Numbered from the stretch's first letter, positions 11,638 to 23,330 are shown. The stretch is 64,000 bases of DNA from Ariolimax columbianus (GCA_036924085.1 JAVGWX010000011.1:22889739-22953738), one strand, 5' to 3'. Notes: generated from the letters alone by a model not told the origin. A program made the numbers and translations.

Positions 11638-11830
11638 GGGGGTCACTGTGGTCAAGGGGTAAGCGCTAGCCTCTCAAAGCTAAGAACAGAAATGGTTGGT
11701 GATCGAATCCTGCAAGTTTTCAAGTGACCCCTGGCCTCAATGGAGATGAGATTAAATCAGTCAAACTTAGCGTACTCCTCGGCCAAACTTAGTTTACCTG
11801 GTCCTGTCACAAATATACTATCATTTCTGC
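11638..11830 (+). mobile_element. tRNA-derived SINE, separate family
   Basis: A-box-like 'tgtggtcaaggggtaagcg' and B-box-like 'tgatcgaatcct' lie about 50 bp apart and are followed by a non-tRNA body. There is no cloverleaf, so it is not a functional tRNA gene. Confidence 0.5.
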
Positions 11831-12257
11831 TGCTTTATTCTATAGCCCCACCATGAATAGATCTTAAAGTGACGGCCAAACCTCTGATGCTGTTCCCAAA
11901 CAATTCTACACACAAATTCTATAAAAACACACGAGTAATGGCTGAGACAGCACCAAGACAACAACAAAATGAGACCTATGTTACAGCCACTAGGTACTTA
12001 TCAGGGACAGAATAAGAAAAGAAAAATAACAAATCACAACAAAAATTGTGTTATGTAAGGTCTTGTTTTCTGGTGCAATTTGTTAGCTGTTTTTGTAAGT
12101 TTTTTTTGTCCCTGATGAAGGCTTTGTGTCTGTAATTGAGGTTCTTAGTCGACCTGTACTTCTACAGGAGTGGATACCTCTGTGCAGGTCCCAGCTCTGG
12201 CATGAGCTGGCAGGATTTCCTGCTTAAAGGCTATGCCCGAGAAGTTTATTATACACA

Positions 12258-12304
12258 CCCCCCCCCCTCTCTGTGTGCATGCGTGAGGGGGGGGGGGGGG
12301 GGGG
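12258..12304. repeat. C-run / G-run pair
   Basis: A run of nine or more C and, 25 bp on, a run of about 18 G. They could pair as a hairpin or form G-quadruplex DNA; the G count may be unreliable in assembly. Confidence 0.7.
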
Positions 12305-12309
12305 CACAC

Positions 12310-12520
12310 TTTGATGTACGAGTCCCTCTTAATAGACTCAAACACTAGAGCAAAGCAGACCAGCAGCCTGTTAGGTGCCATCTATGCTGCTCTTAACAAA
12401 CCACCTAACCATGGCCGGTGTTATGCCATGTCACACAGTTAGTCGCATCTTATGACATGCTCTCTGTGAGGCAGTGGTGCTATTCTTGTCCTTGTCATAC
12501 ACAAAGACCCTGGTGAACCA
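12310..12520 (-). mobile_element. Probable SINE fragment
   Basis: The 'gcagaccagcagcctgttagg' and 'gccatctatgctgctc' segments match the SINE copies at 24120 and 24790. The rest is not matched. Confidence 0.35.
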
Positions 12521-12667
12521 CTAATATAGGTATCATGTTGTTTTTGCTCTTGCACTGAGCCATTCCTTTATGTGTTTTAATCAACTTTGAACCTTCCGTA
12601 CCGCTGCAGCTTTGATCTATTTATTTCATCATACATTAACATTCTCACAAGAGAATACAGCACTCAC

Positions 12668-12741
12668 CTGCAGACTGACAGCTCGCCAGACTCCAGAAGT
12701 GTCAAGGCATTTGAAACCAGTGCCAAGGACTCAAATGCAAG
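12668..12741 (-). CDS. MDN1: MDN1 exon (start of VWA domain)
   Basis: 74 nt, 24 codons plus two bases. Acceptor ctcttcag, donor CTGCAG|GTGAGT. Encodes LAFESLALVSNALTLLE followed by SGELSVC, the first helix and second strand of the midasin MIDAS domain. Confidence 0.93.
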
Positions 12742-12759
12742 CTGAAGAGACAAAAGCAT

Positions 12760-13370
12760 AATCTTGAGCAACAGACAACAATAACACCCTTTCATTTACT
12801 ATGTTAATATTATCACAATAACATTGGTTTGTTTCTCCTTTATGGGGAAGACTGTGAAACATCGAGGCAGTGAGTTGTAAACAAAGTAACGATCCCAAAA
12901 GCATTTATCTGCACTCTGAAAACATGTATAACAAACAGAAAATGTAGTGAAATTATAGACGACAGATTTTGAGCTACGGGTTACCAGGTGACGAACGAGA
13001 GCGACTTGCCATAAGAGAGAGATGTGAGTTAAAGTATCTGATCAGCCAGTGTCCAAACTGGCAAGACTCTCATTATTCAACACTTGTGAACTTGGGCTGA
13101 ATTGAAATCGGCCTATATTCCAAAGTTGCAAGTGTTAAACAGATCATATCAGATAGATTTACTCAACAAATGTTGGCTGTTCAAATCTCTATTATCTCTT
13201 GCCTCAATTGTGCAATCTGACAGATTTGTCCTGTCTTCTAATGTTACCTCCATCTGGCCTGTCTATCCTCTAATTTTCCTTCTAGTAATATTTCTCAGCA
13301 AGGTGTTTAACCTTTGCCACGCTGAAGTCTGTTATTACAGACGACAATAAACCACGGTTTCCAAACTTAT
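12760..13370. other. Intronic sequence without recognised features
   Basis: No repeat unit, exon or transposon protein was identified here. Confidence 0.4.
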
Positions 13371-13379
13371 ATTAATATA

Positions 13380-13915
13380 AGCAATATTATCACATATAAT
13401 ACAAACAGTGCACCATAGAAAAATACGAAAATGCAGCTGATTTGAGAGTAAACTACTGTTACTTCCGTCTTTACTGATTTTAGCTGCGAAAGTGTCGATC
13501 GAAGATAAACATAGTTTTGAAAAGAAATATTATTATTTGGGATGGTGAAGTAAGTTGTTGTAGAAGATCTTTGTGAGGTAGTTCTGTTTAGTTCGTTCAT
13601 ACATAAGTAATGAATACGTTTGAAGTGAAAACTAACAGACAGGCCTATCTTAGAAAGAACAGTAACAGTGTTTTGTTGGGATTTTGTTGGATTATATGAG
13701 GAGCGACGTTTCCCCAATCGCCGAGTCTAAATGTTTGAGCTTTGTTTATAAATTTCATAATTTTCATCTGCATCTTCTTGTATCTCAGAAACTAACACAC
13801 AAACACACATCAAAAACAACACCAACAAGTTATTTATTCATCTACGTCTCTATACACAACAAAATCATATCTATTGACTATATTGGCCAACCAATAAAAA
13901 GGTTACAGGCTCTCA
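13380..13915 (+). repeat. Dispersed repeat R4
   Basis: About 535 bp, homologous end to end with 41150-41690 and, for its 3' half, with the reverse complement of 38665-38900. Shared landmarks: 'gaagtaagttgttg', 'gaagatcttt', 'gaaaactaacag', 'tctcagaaactaacacac', 'aaaatcatatc'. No coding potential or class assigned. Confidence 0.7.
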
Positions 13916-13923
13916 AAGTCAAC

Positions 13924-14060
13924 AACTATAGTCAAATATGATGTACTGACATTCAGTGCAGCCGCAGGGGAAATTGTGTACATTTTTCAGTGCAGCCGCA
14001 GGGGAAATTGTGTACATTTTTCAGTGCAGCCGCAGGGGAAATTGTGTACATTTTTCAGTG
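13924..14060. repeat. 34-bp tandem repeat, three units
   Basis: Three identical copies of 'ttcagtgcagccgcagggga' + 'aattgtgtacattt' and a partial fourth. Their identity indicates a recent expansion. Confidence 0.95.
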
Positions 14061-14178
14061 CAGTCTGGTAAAAGTTGAATTGCCAAAATGTTGCCCATAT
14101 GTCAAATACCTTCCAACTGTTTGTACACTGTCCATGTTTTCACACCAAACATTAACAACATAATATAGAACATTATAA

Positions 14179-14480
14179 TTATGTTCCTTGACTCTGTTTC
14201 AGCTCTTCCCATCTTCTCTTATTGTCCATACGGATCAACAATGCGGATACAGGTTTTCCTATTAGTTTAATGTCATACAAGATGTTCCATTTATCTGGCG
14301 TCGGAGGAAGAAGCATTCTCCTATCATTGTTGAGCTCTGAATTCTCAAAGAGATGATGATCAATGGTTTCATTTGAGTGTGTGCACAACTGAGCAGCTGA
14401 CACTCTAGGGTGTGTAGTGGTTGGATTCTGTGAACTACGACACATCATTTTCATGATGAACACCGAAGAAGAAGAATCAA
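14179..14480 (-). mobile_element. RNase H-type LINE C-terminal fragment
   Basis: The minus frame gives NDRRMLLPPTPDKWNILYD, the 'LLPP.PD.WNTLYG' region near the C-terminus of animal LINE polyproteins. The plus-strand copy at 23490-23650 has RKMLHPPRPDTWNTLYG. Confidence 0.6.
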
Positions 14481-14511
14481 TTATACACAAACTTTCTTTG
14501 AATGATTCTAA

Positions 14512-14800
14512 AAAGGTGTGGGGGACTCAGTAGTCTCGAGGTAAGGTGTTCGCCAGGGGGTGCTGGGGGTCGCAGGTTCAAATCACGATGGAGAACAAGA
14601 TTTTTTTCACGTGGATTATCCGGTAAAAATTTCTCCTGACCTCTGAGGAGTGAGATCAGATACCGATGTGCAGTGGCTTGCACATTAAAAATCCCATAGA
14701 TGGTGCCTGACAGGCTGCGGGTCTACCTTGCTCTAATTTACGCTTCCATCACCACAAGTCTCAAAATTAAGCGATCATATTTTCCAGGGGATACCAACCT
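14512..14800 (+). mobile_element. tRNA-derived SINE, family 1
   Basis: Best preserved copy: A-box-like 'agtagtctcgaggtaaggtg', B-box 'gcaggttcaaatc', body 'cacgtggattatccgg', 'gtgagatcag' and tail 'gcctgacaggctgcgggt'. The far 3' segment ('aggggataccaacctaacgg') is the seed of the next minisatellite. Confidence 0.75.
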
Positions 14801-15298
14801 AACGGCTGGTAACAAATGCTGGGATTGACACTATCAACCTAACGCCTGGTAACAGATACTGGGATTGACACTATCAACCTAACGCCTGGTAACAGATGCT
14901 GGGATTGACACTATCAACCTAACGGCTGGTAACAGATGCTGGGATTGACACTATCAACCTAACGGCTGGTAACAGATGCTGGGATTGACACTATCAACCT
15001 AACGGCTGGTAACAGATGCTGGGATTGACACTATCAACCTAACGGCTGGTAACAGATGCTGGGATTGACACTATCAACCTAACGGCTGGTAACATGCTGG
15101 GATTGACACTATCAACCTAACGGCTGGTAACAGATGCTGGGATTGACACTATCAACCTAACGGCTGGTAACAGATGCTGGGATTGACACTATCAACCTAA
15201 CGGCTGATAACAGATGCTGGGATTGACACTATCAACCTAACGGCTGGTAACAGATGCTGGGATTGACACTATCAACCTAACGGCTGGTAACAGATGCA
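14790..15298. repeat. 40-bp minisatellite, about 12.5 units
   Basis: The unit is 'caacctaacggctggtaaca' + 'gatgctgggattgacactat'. It matches the 3' segment of SINE family 1 (reverse complement of 24170-24215). The SINE sequence appears to resume after the array near 15300. Confidence 0.95.
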
Positions 15299-15489
15299 TG
15301 TCACCAGCAGATTTTTGCCTGACAGAAAAAAAAATAGCAAAACAAAGGTGGCTGCACGTCCCCACAATATTTAACAACATAAGTGGTCCGAAATTAGATA
15401 TAGATAGTCAAAATGTGTGCGCAGTTGTTCAATCTGTCATGAATTATGCACAGACTTTCCTTGAATGATTGTCAAAAAAGAATGCAAAC

Positions 15490-15664
15490 CTGTTTTGAAT
15501 GATTGTCAGCCATGCTAGCAGAATCATCAACAGCTATGAGTATCTGGTACTGCCTCTTGCTTGGCTTGCTGCGTCTCAGCCAGATCTTGTCCTTGCGGAA
15601 CTGGGAGGCTATATATGGAATGACCTTGCGCATGTTCAGCCTCTTCCCGGTACGATAGTCACCT
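15490..15664 (-). CDS. MDN1: MDN1 exon with the MIDAS motif
   Basis: 175 nt; the first base completes a Lys codon. Acceptor tttcacag, donor CAG|GTTTGC. Encodes GDYRTGKRLNMRKVIPYI, then SKRQYQILIAVDDSASM and ADNHSKQ. DDSASM is the DxSxS metal-ion-dependent adhesion site that binds the UBL domains of Rsa4 and Ytm1 in the known midasin mechanism. Nearly identical to the vertebrate segment, so this is the strongest identification in the window. Confidence 0.98.
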
Positions 15665-15789
15665 CTGTGAAATAAATAATATTCCTTGAACTACTTGTAA
15701 CAATTTTCTGGTTATACACTATCACTAACCAAAAACTGCTCACCTAAATTAACTAAGAAAACATGCAGAACATAATAACTGGTATATGT

Positions 15790-16040
15790 GTAAGCTGCAT
15801 TGGCTATGCCATTTGAGAACTGCATTGGCTATGTTCACTGAGAACTGTATTGGAAATGTCTTCTGAGAACTGCATTGGCTGCTATGTCTTCTGAGAACTG
15901 CATTGGCTATGTCTTCTGGGTACTGCATTGGTTATGTTCTATGGGAACTGTATTGACTATGTTCTATGGGAACTGTATTGACTATGTCCTATGGGAACTG
16001 TATTGACTATGTCCTATGGGAACTGTATTGACTATGTCCT
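15790..16040. repeat. 25-bp degenerate minisatellite, about 10 units
   Basis: Units of 'aactgtattgactatgtcct' + 'atggg' become more uniform toward the right end. Confidence 0.85.
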
Positions 16041-16119
16041 CAGAAAGGACCCTGATACGAGTCTTTTCCTTCCTCCTCTTCATTCATCCTGAAAAGGAAA
16101 TTGTGTCGCAATTCACAGC

Positions 16120-16400
16120 GAGGATGTAATATCTTCACTTTTTGGCCTGACACATCTGGTTTTTCTTTGGGTACCAGGTATGCCTTCCCAATGTGATCCC
16201 TGTTCTTATAGCCAAACTACTCTAGCGCAGGCAGTATCCAGGATTACTCTAGCACAGGCAGTATCCAGGATTACTCTAGCGCAGGCAGTATCCAGGATCG
16301 CCACTTAGAGGTAGAATAGGGTCTTGGTCTGCTGTGGTTCGCTGACCTTAATGGAAGTAGCCAGCTGAGTTCCTGGCTGCTATCAGCTGCATGTTATGGA
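16120..16400 (-). repeat. Dispersed repeat R3, minus copy with internal 27-bp triplication
   Basis: Flanks match R3 in reverse ('tcttggtctgctgtggttcg'). Three units of 'attactctagcgcaggcagt' + 'atccagg' lie at 16229-16313, at the same internal site expanded in the copy at 17740-18400. Confidence 0.7.
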
Positions 16401-16999
16401 TTTGAAAAGAAAGTCGAAAGAGAGGATGCCATAATTCAGTTTGGCAGAGAACTATATAAGCTGAAATGAATATAATGAACAAGAGATGGGGCACTGTACG
16501 AATGATGACAGCAGACATAACGAAGTGAAGGGAGTTTGCTACTACGCTCAGAAACCATACAGTGTACGACGGTCAGTGGCAGTTTCGCCAGTCATCTGTC
16601 AATGATCCAAAAGGTTCTCAATCCACAAATAATGAAAAAGGTGTGTCATTTTATAGTCTTATGAGCATAAATAAATACAGCAAACCCTCTGCTGTTTTGT
16701 CACATCGATCTCTCTGCACTTTTCAATTATACTGTGGTTTGCCATTTCGCCACTGCCTCTTCTGTGCCTAATTTTTCAGATTGTTTGTTTTCAGAAGTTG
16801 TTCCTAGTGGATTCTTAGAAATTGTGTGCATTGCATTTTTATAATACGGTGTATCCATACTTATAATTGTGGTTGTAATATTTATAATAGCAGCTAAGTG
16901 ACAAATAATTCAGTTTTTGTGGTGACTAAAATGCATTTGTAAACTAAATAAATGGTATGCCTTGCTATTGGCTGTTTTAGGCCATTCGCCAGTGCTCTA
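16401..16999. other. Intronic sequence without recognised features
   Basis: AT-rich; the short open frame at 16562-16771 has no recognisable similarity. Confidence 0.4.
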
Positions 17000-17265
17000 G
17001 TCCCTAACATGATCAAACGTAGAGGTCTGCTATAAATTGTACCTACGTCTGGGGCCAAAATGCAGCAGTGAATGAACTGATAGCAGCCAGTGACCAGATA
17101 TCTGGCTGCTTGCAACAGGGTCAGTGAACCAGAACTGACCAAGACCCTGTTCCACCCGAACATGGTGACCCTAGAAACAGGCAGCAATAGCCACTAGTGT
17201 GGTCTGGCCAAGGGGTAGGGATTACAGCAGGAAGGCAAATCCGGTACTAAAAAAAAAGCCTGCAG
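17000..17265 (+). repeat. Dispersed repeat R3, plus copy
   Basis: 'gatagcagccagtgacc', 'tcagtgaaccagaactgacc' and 'aagaccctgttccac' match the body of the copy at 60685-61042. Confidence 0.6.
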
Positions 17266-17284
17266 AAATCGGAAGTGCCCGGCC

Positions 17285-17690
17285 AAAATGTATACTAAAT
17301 AATGCAACATACGAGGAAATGTATGTTAAATGCGGCAACGTATGTGGAAATGTATGCTAAATAAGGCAACATATGAGGTAATGTACGCTAAATAAGACAA
17401 CATATGTGGAAATGTACACCAAATAAGGCAATGTATAAGGAATTGTACACCAAATAAGGCAATGTATGAGGAAATGTACACTAAATAAGGCAATATATGA
17501 GGAAATGTACACTAAATAAGGCAATATATGAGGAAATGTACACCAAATAAGGCAATGTATAAGGAATTGTACACCAAATAAGGCAATGTATGAGGAAATG
17601 TACACTAAATAAGCAAATGTATGTGGAAATGTACACCAAATAAGGCAACGTACAAAGAAATTCATGCTAAATAAGCCAACAACTAATAAA
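17285..17690. repeat. 31-bp minisatellite, about 13 units
   Basis: Units of 'ggcaatgtatgaggaaatgt' + 'acactaaataa'. The minus open frame 17357-17665 is produced by the repeat. Confidence 0.92.
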
Positions 17691-17739
17691 TGACCTAGGG
17701 AAAATCATCTTGTTGTGTTCATCCTGAAAAAGACGTTTG

Positions 17740-18400
17740 TGGCGCTGCGTCATAGTTTACAACTGGACTGCGATATCTGTGCCTTTGCGCCATACACATC
17801 CGATTTCAGCACATCATTTTTTAGACTGGGTTTGCTTTCCCTCTTTGATCCCTAATCTCTTAGCCAGTTGCAGTCTGTTATCAGGGCCGTAAAAATGGTG
17901 CATGGTTGCAGTCTGTTATCAGGGCTGTAGAAAGGCTGCAGTCTGTTATCAGGGCCGTAGAAAGGCTGCATGGTTGCAGTCTGTTATCAGGGCAGTAGAA
18001 AGGCTGCATGGTTGCAGTCTGTTATCAGGGCCGTAGAAAGGCTGCATGGTTGCAGTCTGTTATCAGGGCCGTAGAAAGGCTGCAAGGTTGCAGTCTGTTA
18101 TCAGGGCCGTAGAAAGGCTGCATGGCTGCAGTCTGTTATCAGGGCTGTAGAAAGGCTGCATGGTTGCAGTCTGTTATCAGGGCCATAGAAAGGCTGCAGT
18201 CTGTTAGCAGGGCTGAAGAAAGGTTGCAGTCTGTTATCAGGGCCGTAAAAAGGCTGCATGGTTGCAGTCTGTTTTCAGGTCTGCCACTTGAATAATTCTT
18301 GGTGAGTTATGGGTCACTGACCTTGATGCAAGCAGTGAGCTACAAGTAACTGGCTGCTGTCAGCTAATTCACTGCTGCATCTTCGACCCCAGTGAAAGTC
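17740..18400 (-). repeat. Dispersed repeat R3, minus copy with 38-bp minisatellite
   Basis: The R3 ends are at 17745-17870 and 18290-18400. Between them about ten units of 'ttgcagtctgttatcagggc' + 'cgtagaaaggctgcatgg' were amplified from the R3 segment 'ggataacagactgcagc'. Confidence 0.85.
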
Positions 18401-18427
18401 TATAATTAGTCCTACTCTATGGCTTAC

Positions 18428-18543
18428 TTGAGTTTTGTAGCTTGAGACGGTTCCAGGATTAACCTCAACTGCTCACACAGCTCTTGTGATAAGGAACCTG
18501 TGATGGTCAGATACTTTTGCCATGCCTCTGAGGCCACCCGAGC
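18428..18543 (-). CDS. MDN1: MDN1 exon (LCEQLRLILEP segment)
   Basis: 116 nt, phase 0 start, ends two bases into a Lys codon. Acceptor tgctgcag, donor CTCAA|GTAAGC. Encodes EAWQKYLTITGSLSQELCEQ, then LRLILEPSQATKL, a strongly conserved helical block just before the MIDAS domain of midasin. Confidence 0.97.
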
Positions 18544-18744
18544 CTGCAGCAAAGAAGAAATACTTATATGATATAGCAAAAGTCTTCTTTGGTTGTCCCT
18601 ATAACAAGATGGGGCTAATATTAATATATTTAAATGAACAATATCAACAACTCAAATGTCGAACCCTCGACTTTCTATGCTTCTCGATGGCATTATATTA
18701 AGACTTGACAAGAAAGTGTGTTTGAGAATGTGACCACATCATGT

Positions 18745-19025
18745 AGAGTGTGTAGCCTAGTCGACAGTGGGCTGGCTTGCTAGACTGGGATTACAGTGCA
18801 CCAGGGTTCGAATTCATGGACGGACAGAAACAAAAATTAGGACCGTGGTTCGTGCCTGGTACAACCACTCCTCAAGTCAACCCAACTGTAAATGGATACC
18901 TGACATGAGATGGGGGAAGTAAAAACAGCAAGGAAGGGAGCTGGTCACCCCACCTCACATAGACTGCGGCTTAGTACATGACGAGTTATCTTCATCCCCG
19001 ATGGCAATTGTTGCATGTTGGACTC
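18745..19025 (+). mobile_element. tRNA-derived SINE, family 2
   Basis: A-box-like 'tagcctagtcgacagtgggc', B-box 'cagggttcgaattc', then a body with 'gtaaatggatacctgacatg' and 'cctcacatagactgcggctt'. It aligns with 37668-37948 throughout. Confidence 0.7.
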
Positions 19026-19224
19026 ATCTTTACTATCATGTCAATGCTAACAAGATCTTAATGTACTAGCATCAAGTACAAGAATATGTATCATCTCTAC
19101 ATATTATAAAGGCAGGCAAAGGCCGCTGTACATCGTAGACGATGATGGCATAATTTATTTTGCTAGCGCTATTTTTGGTAAGGATTAACTGCGTTACTTT
19201 TTATCCTCACTCTCTCATCTCGTG

Positions 19225-19395
19225 CTGCCCAACCCCAGTGGCAAGTCAAGGACAAGCAGACTAGGGGGCAACTGCGAGATGCAGGGGACTCTGCATCAAG
19301 CACCCATGAAAAAGGAGGCGGAGTCCAGAGTCGAACCCACACCACCTGATCACGAGGCCGACGGCTTAACTACTTCGCCACGGCATCCCCACATA
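19225..19395 (-). mobile_element. tRNA-derived SINE, family 3
   Basis: On the minus strand the 5' end reads 'ggggatgccgtggcgaagta' with an A-box, then a B-box 'tgggttcgactctgg' about 45 nt later. The A/B spacing suits a tRNA-like promoter, but the 3' acceptor half is missing, so it is not a tRNA gene. Confidence 0.6.
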
Positions 19396-19559
19396 TTATA
19401 AACAATGTGTTTATTCACATTTGGAAGTCACATAACACACTAATTAAACTAGCAAGAAGGAAAAACATAAAATCAGTAAATATGAAATAATAGTGATAAT
19501 TCTATTCCACGAGATGACGATTGTCAGTGGTAAATGATGCTGTAGTCTGTGCAGACAAG

Positions 19560-19690
19560 GCAAAACATAGATGGACAGGTCACATGTTGCGACGAATCGA
19601 TGGTTGATGGAGCAATGTGATACGCCAAAGTAAAAAGTAACCGCGGGGAAGACCTCCAATGTGTTGGTCAGACTCCCTTGCTGCACGCAA
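19560..19690 (+). mobile_element. LINE 3' coding fragment
   Basis: Plus translation KHRWTGHMLRRIDG, then PRGRPPMCWSDSLAA, the 'WAGHI.R ... RGRP..RW.D.L' region of EEP-type LINEs, with one stop. Confidence 0.6.
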
Positions 19691-20142
19691 CAACATCCGA
19701 GACACCTCTGCTGAGGTGCTTACCCACCCACTGGACTTGCGCTGCTCGCTGGAGACGAAGCTGGAACTCGTAGCTACGCTGAGGAACGTGGCATTAAGAT
19801 CATGATAAGCAATACGAGATAGTCTGTAAGCTCTAGGAGAGTAGCGAACTGACAGCATAGCCTTCTCTAACACATTTTATGAATCAACTGTTCAACAATG
19901 ATAGAAGCCTGGGGGCATAAGCTTTAATGAGGGAAATGTATGCGTTAGTCTAAGGGATACATCTTCAAGGGTTGATCCTGGGGTCCCTTACAGGGAAGGA
20001 AAGGAATAGGGCCACTGCACCTACATGTATATTGTAAAGGGTGACTAAAGAGAGTTGTGCATAGGACTATCAACCATGTCACCTGCCACAGAAACCACTG
20101 CTGTCAGAGCATTTACAGTGCTTGGTGCAGTCTTCATAAACT

Positions 20143-21072
20143 CTATTGGTAACAAGAGATGTCTGTGACAGACAAGCAGTTGTAATGAGAGAAATAGATG
20201 TGGTTATTTGAGGGATAGACAGATTGGTAACAAGAGATGTCTGTGACAGACAAGCAGTTGTAATGAGAGAAATAGATGTGGTTATTTTAGGGATAGACAG
20301 ATTGGTAACAAGAGATGTCTGTGACAGACAAGCAGTTGTAATGAGAGAAATAGATGTGGTTATTTTAGGGATAGACAGATTGGTAACAAGAGATGTCTGT
20401 GACAGACAAGCAGTTGTAATGAGAGAAATAGATGTGGTTATTTTAGGGATAGACAGATTGGTAACAAGAGATGTATGTGACAGACAAGCAGTTGTAATGA
20501 GAGAAATAGATGTGGTTATTTGAGGGATAGACAGATTGGTAACAAGAGATGTCTGTGACAGACAAGCAGTTGTAATGAGAGAAATAGATGTGGTTATTTT
20601 AGGGATAGACAGATTGGTAACAAGAGATGTATGTGACAGACAAGCAGTTGTAATGAGAGAAATAGATGTGGTTATTTTAGGGATAGACATATTGGTAACA
20701 AGAGATGTCTGTGACAGACAAGCAGTTGTAATGAGAGAAATAGATGTGGTTATTTTAGGGATAGACAGATTGGTAACAAGAGATGTCTGTGACAGACAAG
20801 CAGTTGTAATGAGAGAAATAGATGTGGTTATTTGAGGGATAGACAGATTGGTAACAAGAGATGTCTGTGACAGACAAGCAGTTGTAATGAGAGAAATAGA
20901 TGTGGTTATTTTAGGGATAGACAGATTGGTAACAAGAGATGTCTGTGACAGACAAGCAGTTGTAATGAGAGAAATAGATGTGGTTATTTGAGGGATAGAC
21001 AGATTGGTAACAAGAGATGTCTGTGACAGACAAGCAGTTGTAATAAGAGAAATATATGTGGTTATTTGAGAA
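20143..21072. repeat. 78-bp minisatellite, about 12 units
   Basis: The unit is 'agattggtaacaagagatgt' + 'ctgtgacagacaagcagttg' + 'taatgagagaaatagatgtg' + 'gttattttagggatagac'. As 78 is a multiple of three, repeat-encoded open frames appear on both strands. It ends about 40 bp from the donor of the next exon. Confidence 0.95.
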
Positions 21073-21112
21073 GAAGATGAATTTGTAAGTGATATGCAAC
21101 ATATTTTCTTAC

Positions 21113-21202
21113 CACATCAGCTGATGTTTCCTCAGGATGAGACCAATGCCTCACACACTGCTCCAGCTCTGTTCTCAGAGCATCAATGTCCAGATCCTGA
21201 GG
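21113..21202 (-). CDS. MDN1: MDN1 exon (linker-to-helical junction)
   Basis: 90 nt, 30 codons, phase 0 at both ends. Acceptor tgtttcag, donor GTG|GTAAGA. Encodes DIDALRTELEQCVRHW, matching the DVNELRQELERQL..W helix that follows the acidic linker of midasin. Confidence 0.93.
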
Positions 21203-21289
21203 CTGAAACAACAACAAGATGATGATGTATAATATAGCCTCATCACTAACAATGTGTATTGTATTTTAAAAACATATCATACATATATA

Positions 21290-22015
21290 TTTGGACTGTT
21301 CCTGTTATGCCCTCATGGAACAATATTATTAGTCGTAGCAGTTTGTTTGGGCAGACTATTTTAGAGAGGATTCTGAAGAGGCCATCTCTACTAACCAAAT
21401 CAAATGCCCTTGTCAGGTCAATGAAGGCAACATAAAAGGACTGGTTCTGCTACGTGACTTTTCCTGAAGTTGTCGAAGAGAGAATATCATGTTGATCGTT
21501 GATCTTCCAGACCTAAATCCACATTGTGACTTTGGATACACGCGCTCAGCCAATTTCTATAGCCTTAGTGAGATAACTCTGGCAAAGATTTTGCCTACAA
21601 CACTAAGTAGAGAGATCCTCAATAGCTATTACAGTCACTTCTATCACATTTGTTTATCGTAAGGTATTGTGACCTCTTTCCAGCACTGACATTTCATATA
21701 CTGCGGTTGCAAAAGTGTCTTCACAGAATTTGATCAAATCAGGTAGGATCCCGTCGCTGCTTGGTGCTTTGCCCAGGACCAAGCTGTCAAATAGCTTTAT
21801 CCAGATCTTTTACAGATGGTTCGATGTCAAGCTCGTCCATACTGGGATAACTTTTGACAGCGCCAAGAGCTGTCGGAAAGTCTATATTGACCCACGAGTA
21901 GAGCTCCGAATAGTGCTCAACACATCGCTCCATCTGCTTTCCTTTATCAGTGATGGATTTGAGTGGTGCTATTTTCCTACTCGCAGCGCCAAAAGCTTTT
22001 TTTTTTACCATTGTA
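21290..22015 (-). mobile_element. LINE reverse transcriptase fragment
   Basis: Reading from 22011: VKDLDKAI, KAPSSDGIPPDLIKF, then GKIFARVI, QCGFRSGRSTINMIFSLRQL and FIDLTRAFDLVSRDGL. This is the finger and palm region up to motif A. Motifs B and C are missing. It is frameshifted and separate from the RNase H LINE to its right. Confidence 0.85.
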
Positions 22016-22059
22016 CATTTGTCTGATGTTCCTTATTTAGAAAAGCTTGTTTGTCCTAG

Positions 22060-23330
22060 AAAGCTTCTAGACCTACAGCTATTATTAGCTTTAATGTTGT
22101 CTTCTCCTAATCAGGAAGTAGTTTCTGCTTCTAAGAATCGACGTCGCTGCACTCTGGGCATACCCATAGGTGCTCAGTCTCTCTCATCAAATGGCGTAAG
22201 GTATGGATGCTGATGGTCCCTGTAGCTCGCTGGTTGTATACACTCCTGCGCCGTCCTCTCATGTGCCCCACTCCGCTCGAACCTCGTTTAATGTAGAAAC
22301 TTTGCAGTCTGTGGATTGCTGCTTTCTCTATTACGGTGTCCTCATCCAGCAGGCGGTCATTGATTGATTTCAAAATGTCACTTCTATCCATCACCAATGT
22401 GCCCATGAAGCCAAGATGTCAGCTCTTTCATTGCCCTGAGCCCCGGCATGAGCAGGACAGTAGATCCAAGTCAGCGCCTGGAGGTTTGAGGCTTTAACAG
22501 CAGCTATCCACTCGTACCTAAGCCATCCCTTCTGTACTTTCTGAAGTACGGCTTGCGCGTCTGTCACGATGACTGCCTTTGTTATAGAAGTCTCAGATAT
22601 CCATTTCAGTGCTGAGGTCACTGCTTCCGTCTCCATTCTCATACTGCAGGTTGTTGACATGTATGCCCTACTGCGCTCAGCCACGACCTCTCCTCTCACT
22701 CTAGCTGAGAAACCCCAGCCTGATATCACACTGTGCATGACTGATCCGTCGGTGTATATGACAGCGTCACTCTCCTGGGTGTTCTCAGTTATCAGCTGAT
22801 TTACCTTGTGTCCTGCTCTCTCGTTGTTCCGTTCTCTGCATTCCTTGCCTAAGGTTATGATGCCTCTCTGGTACTCTATCATTATATCACCAGTGTGGAC
22901 ACATTCTTTCCCTTTGGCTATCGTCTCAGCTGGAGTGACATGTCTGATTGTTGTCTCAGCCTGTGCCATCCATGACGACCCTCTCTTGATTCTTGATCCC
23001 TTGATGTCTGAGATACTACTGTGCAGAGGGTGTCGAGTGTCTGTGGTGACACGCATATAGGCTTTGACTTGTGCCAGTTTATGTCTGGATGTCACAGATA
23101 ACAATCCCAACATGTACCGCATCATCACAATCGGGGTATCTCTAGTGCAGCTCAGAACCAGACGCATACCTTCATTCTGGATGCGGTCCAACCTTTCACA
23201 CTGTTTTCTTGATAGTGTGAGGATGCCTAGTCCGTAATCGATGACAGACAACATGACCTGACGAAATACGATGAACAGGAGGCGTTGTTCCAACAGAAAG
23301 TAGTTATTACTGTCTTTTATCACAATAGTT
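22060..23330 (-). mobile_element. LINE with intact RNase H domain (3' half)
   Basis: The frame 22391-23323 encodes the RT thumb/connection (VIDYGLGILTLSRKQCERLD) and an RNase H domain with all four catalytic acids: YTDGS, METEAV, VTDAQAV and GNERADILA. The C-terminal part continues in a different frame at 22131-22406, ending VCPECSDVDS, a zinc-finger remnant. I-type and related clades carry such an RNase H. The RT core is missing, so the copy is 5' truncated. Confidence 0.85.

Noticed and set aside
19225..19395. Functional tRNA gene
   Set aside because: A and B boxes are present but no complete acceptor stem or cloverleaf; better explained as a SINE head. The same applies to 4585, 11638, 14512, 18745, 37668 and 39470.
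20079..20835. Repeat proteins on both strands
   Set aside because: Generated by the 78-bp minisatellite, whose length is a multiple of three.
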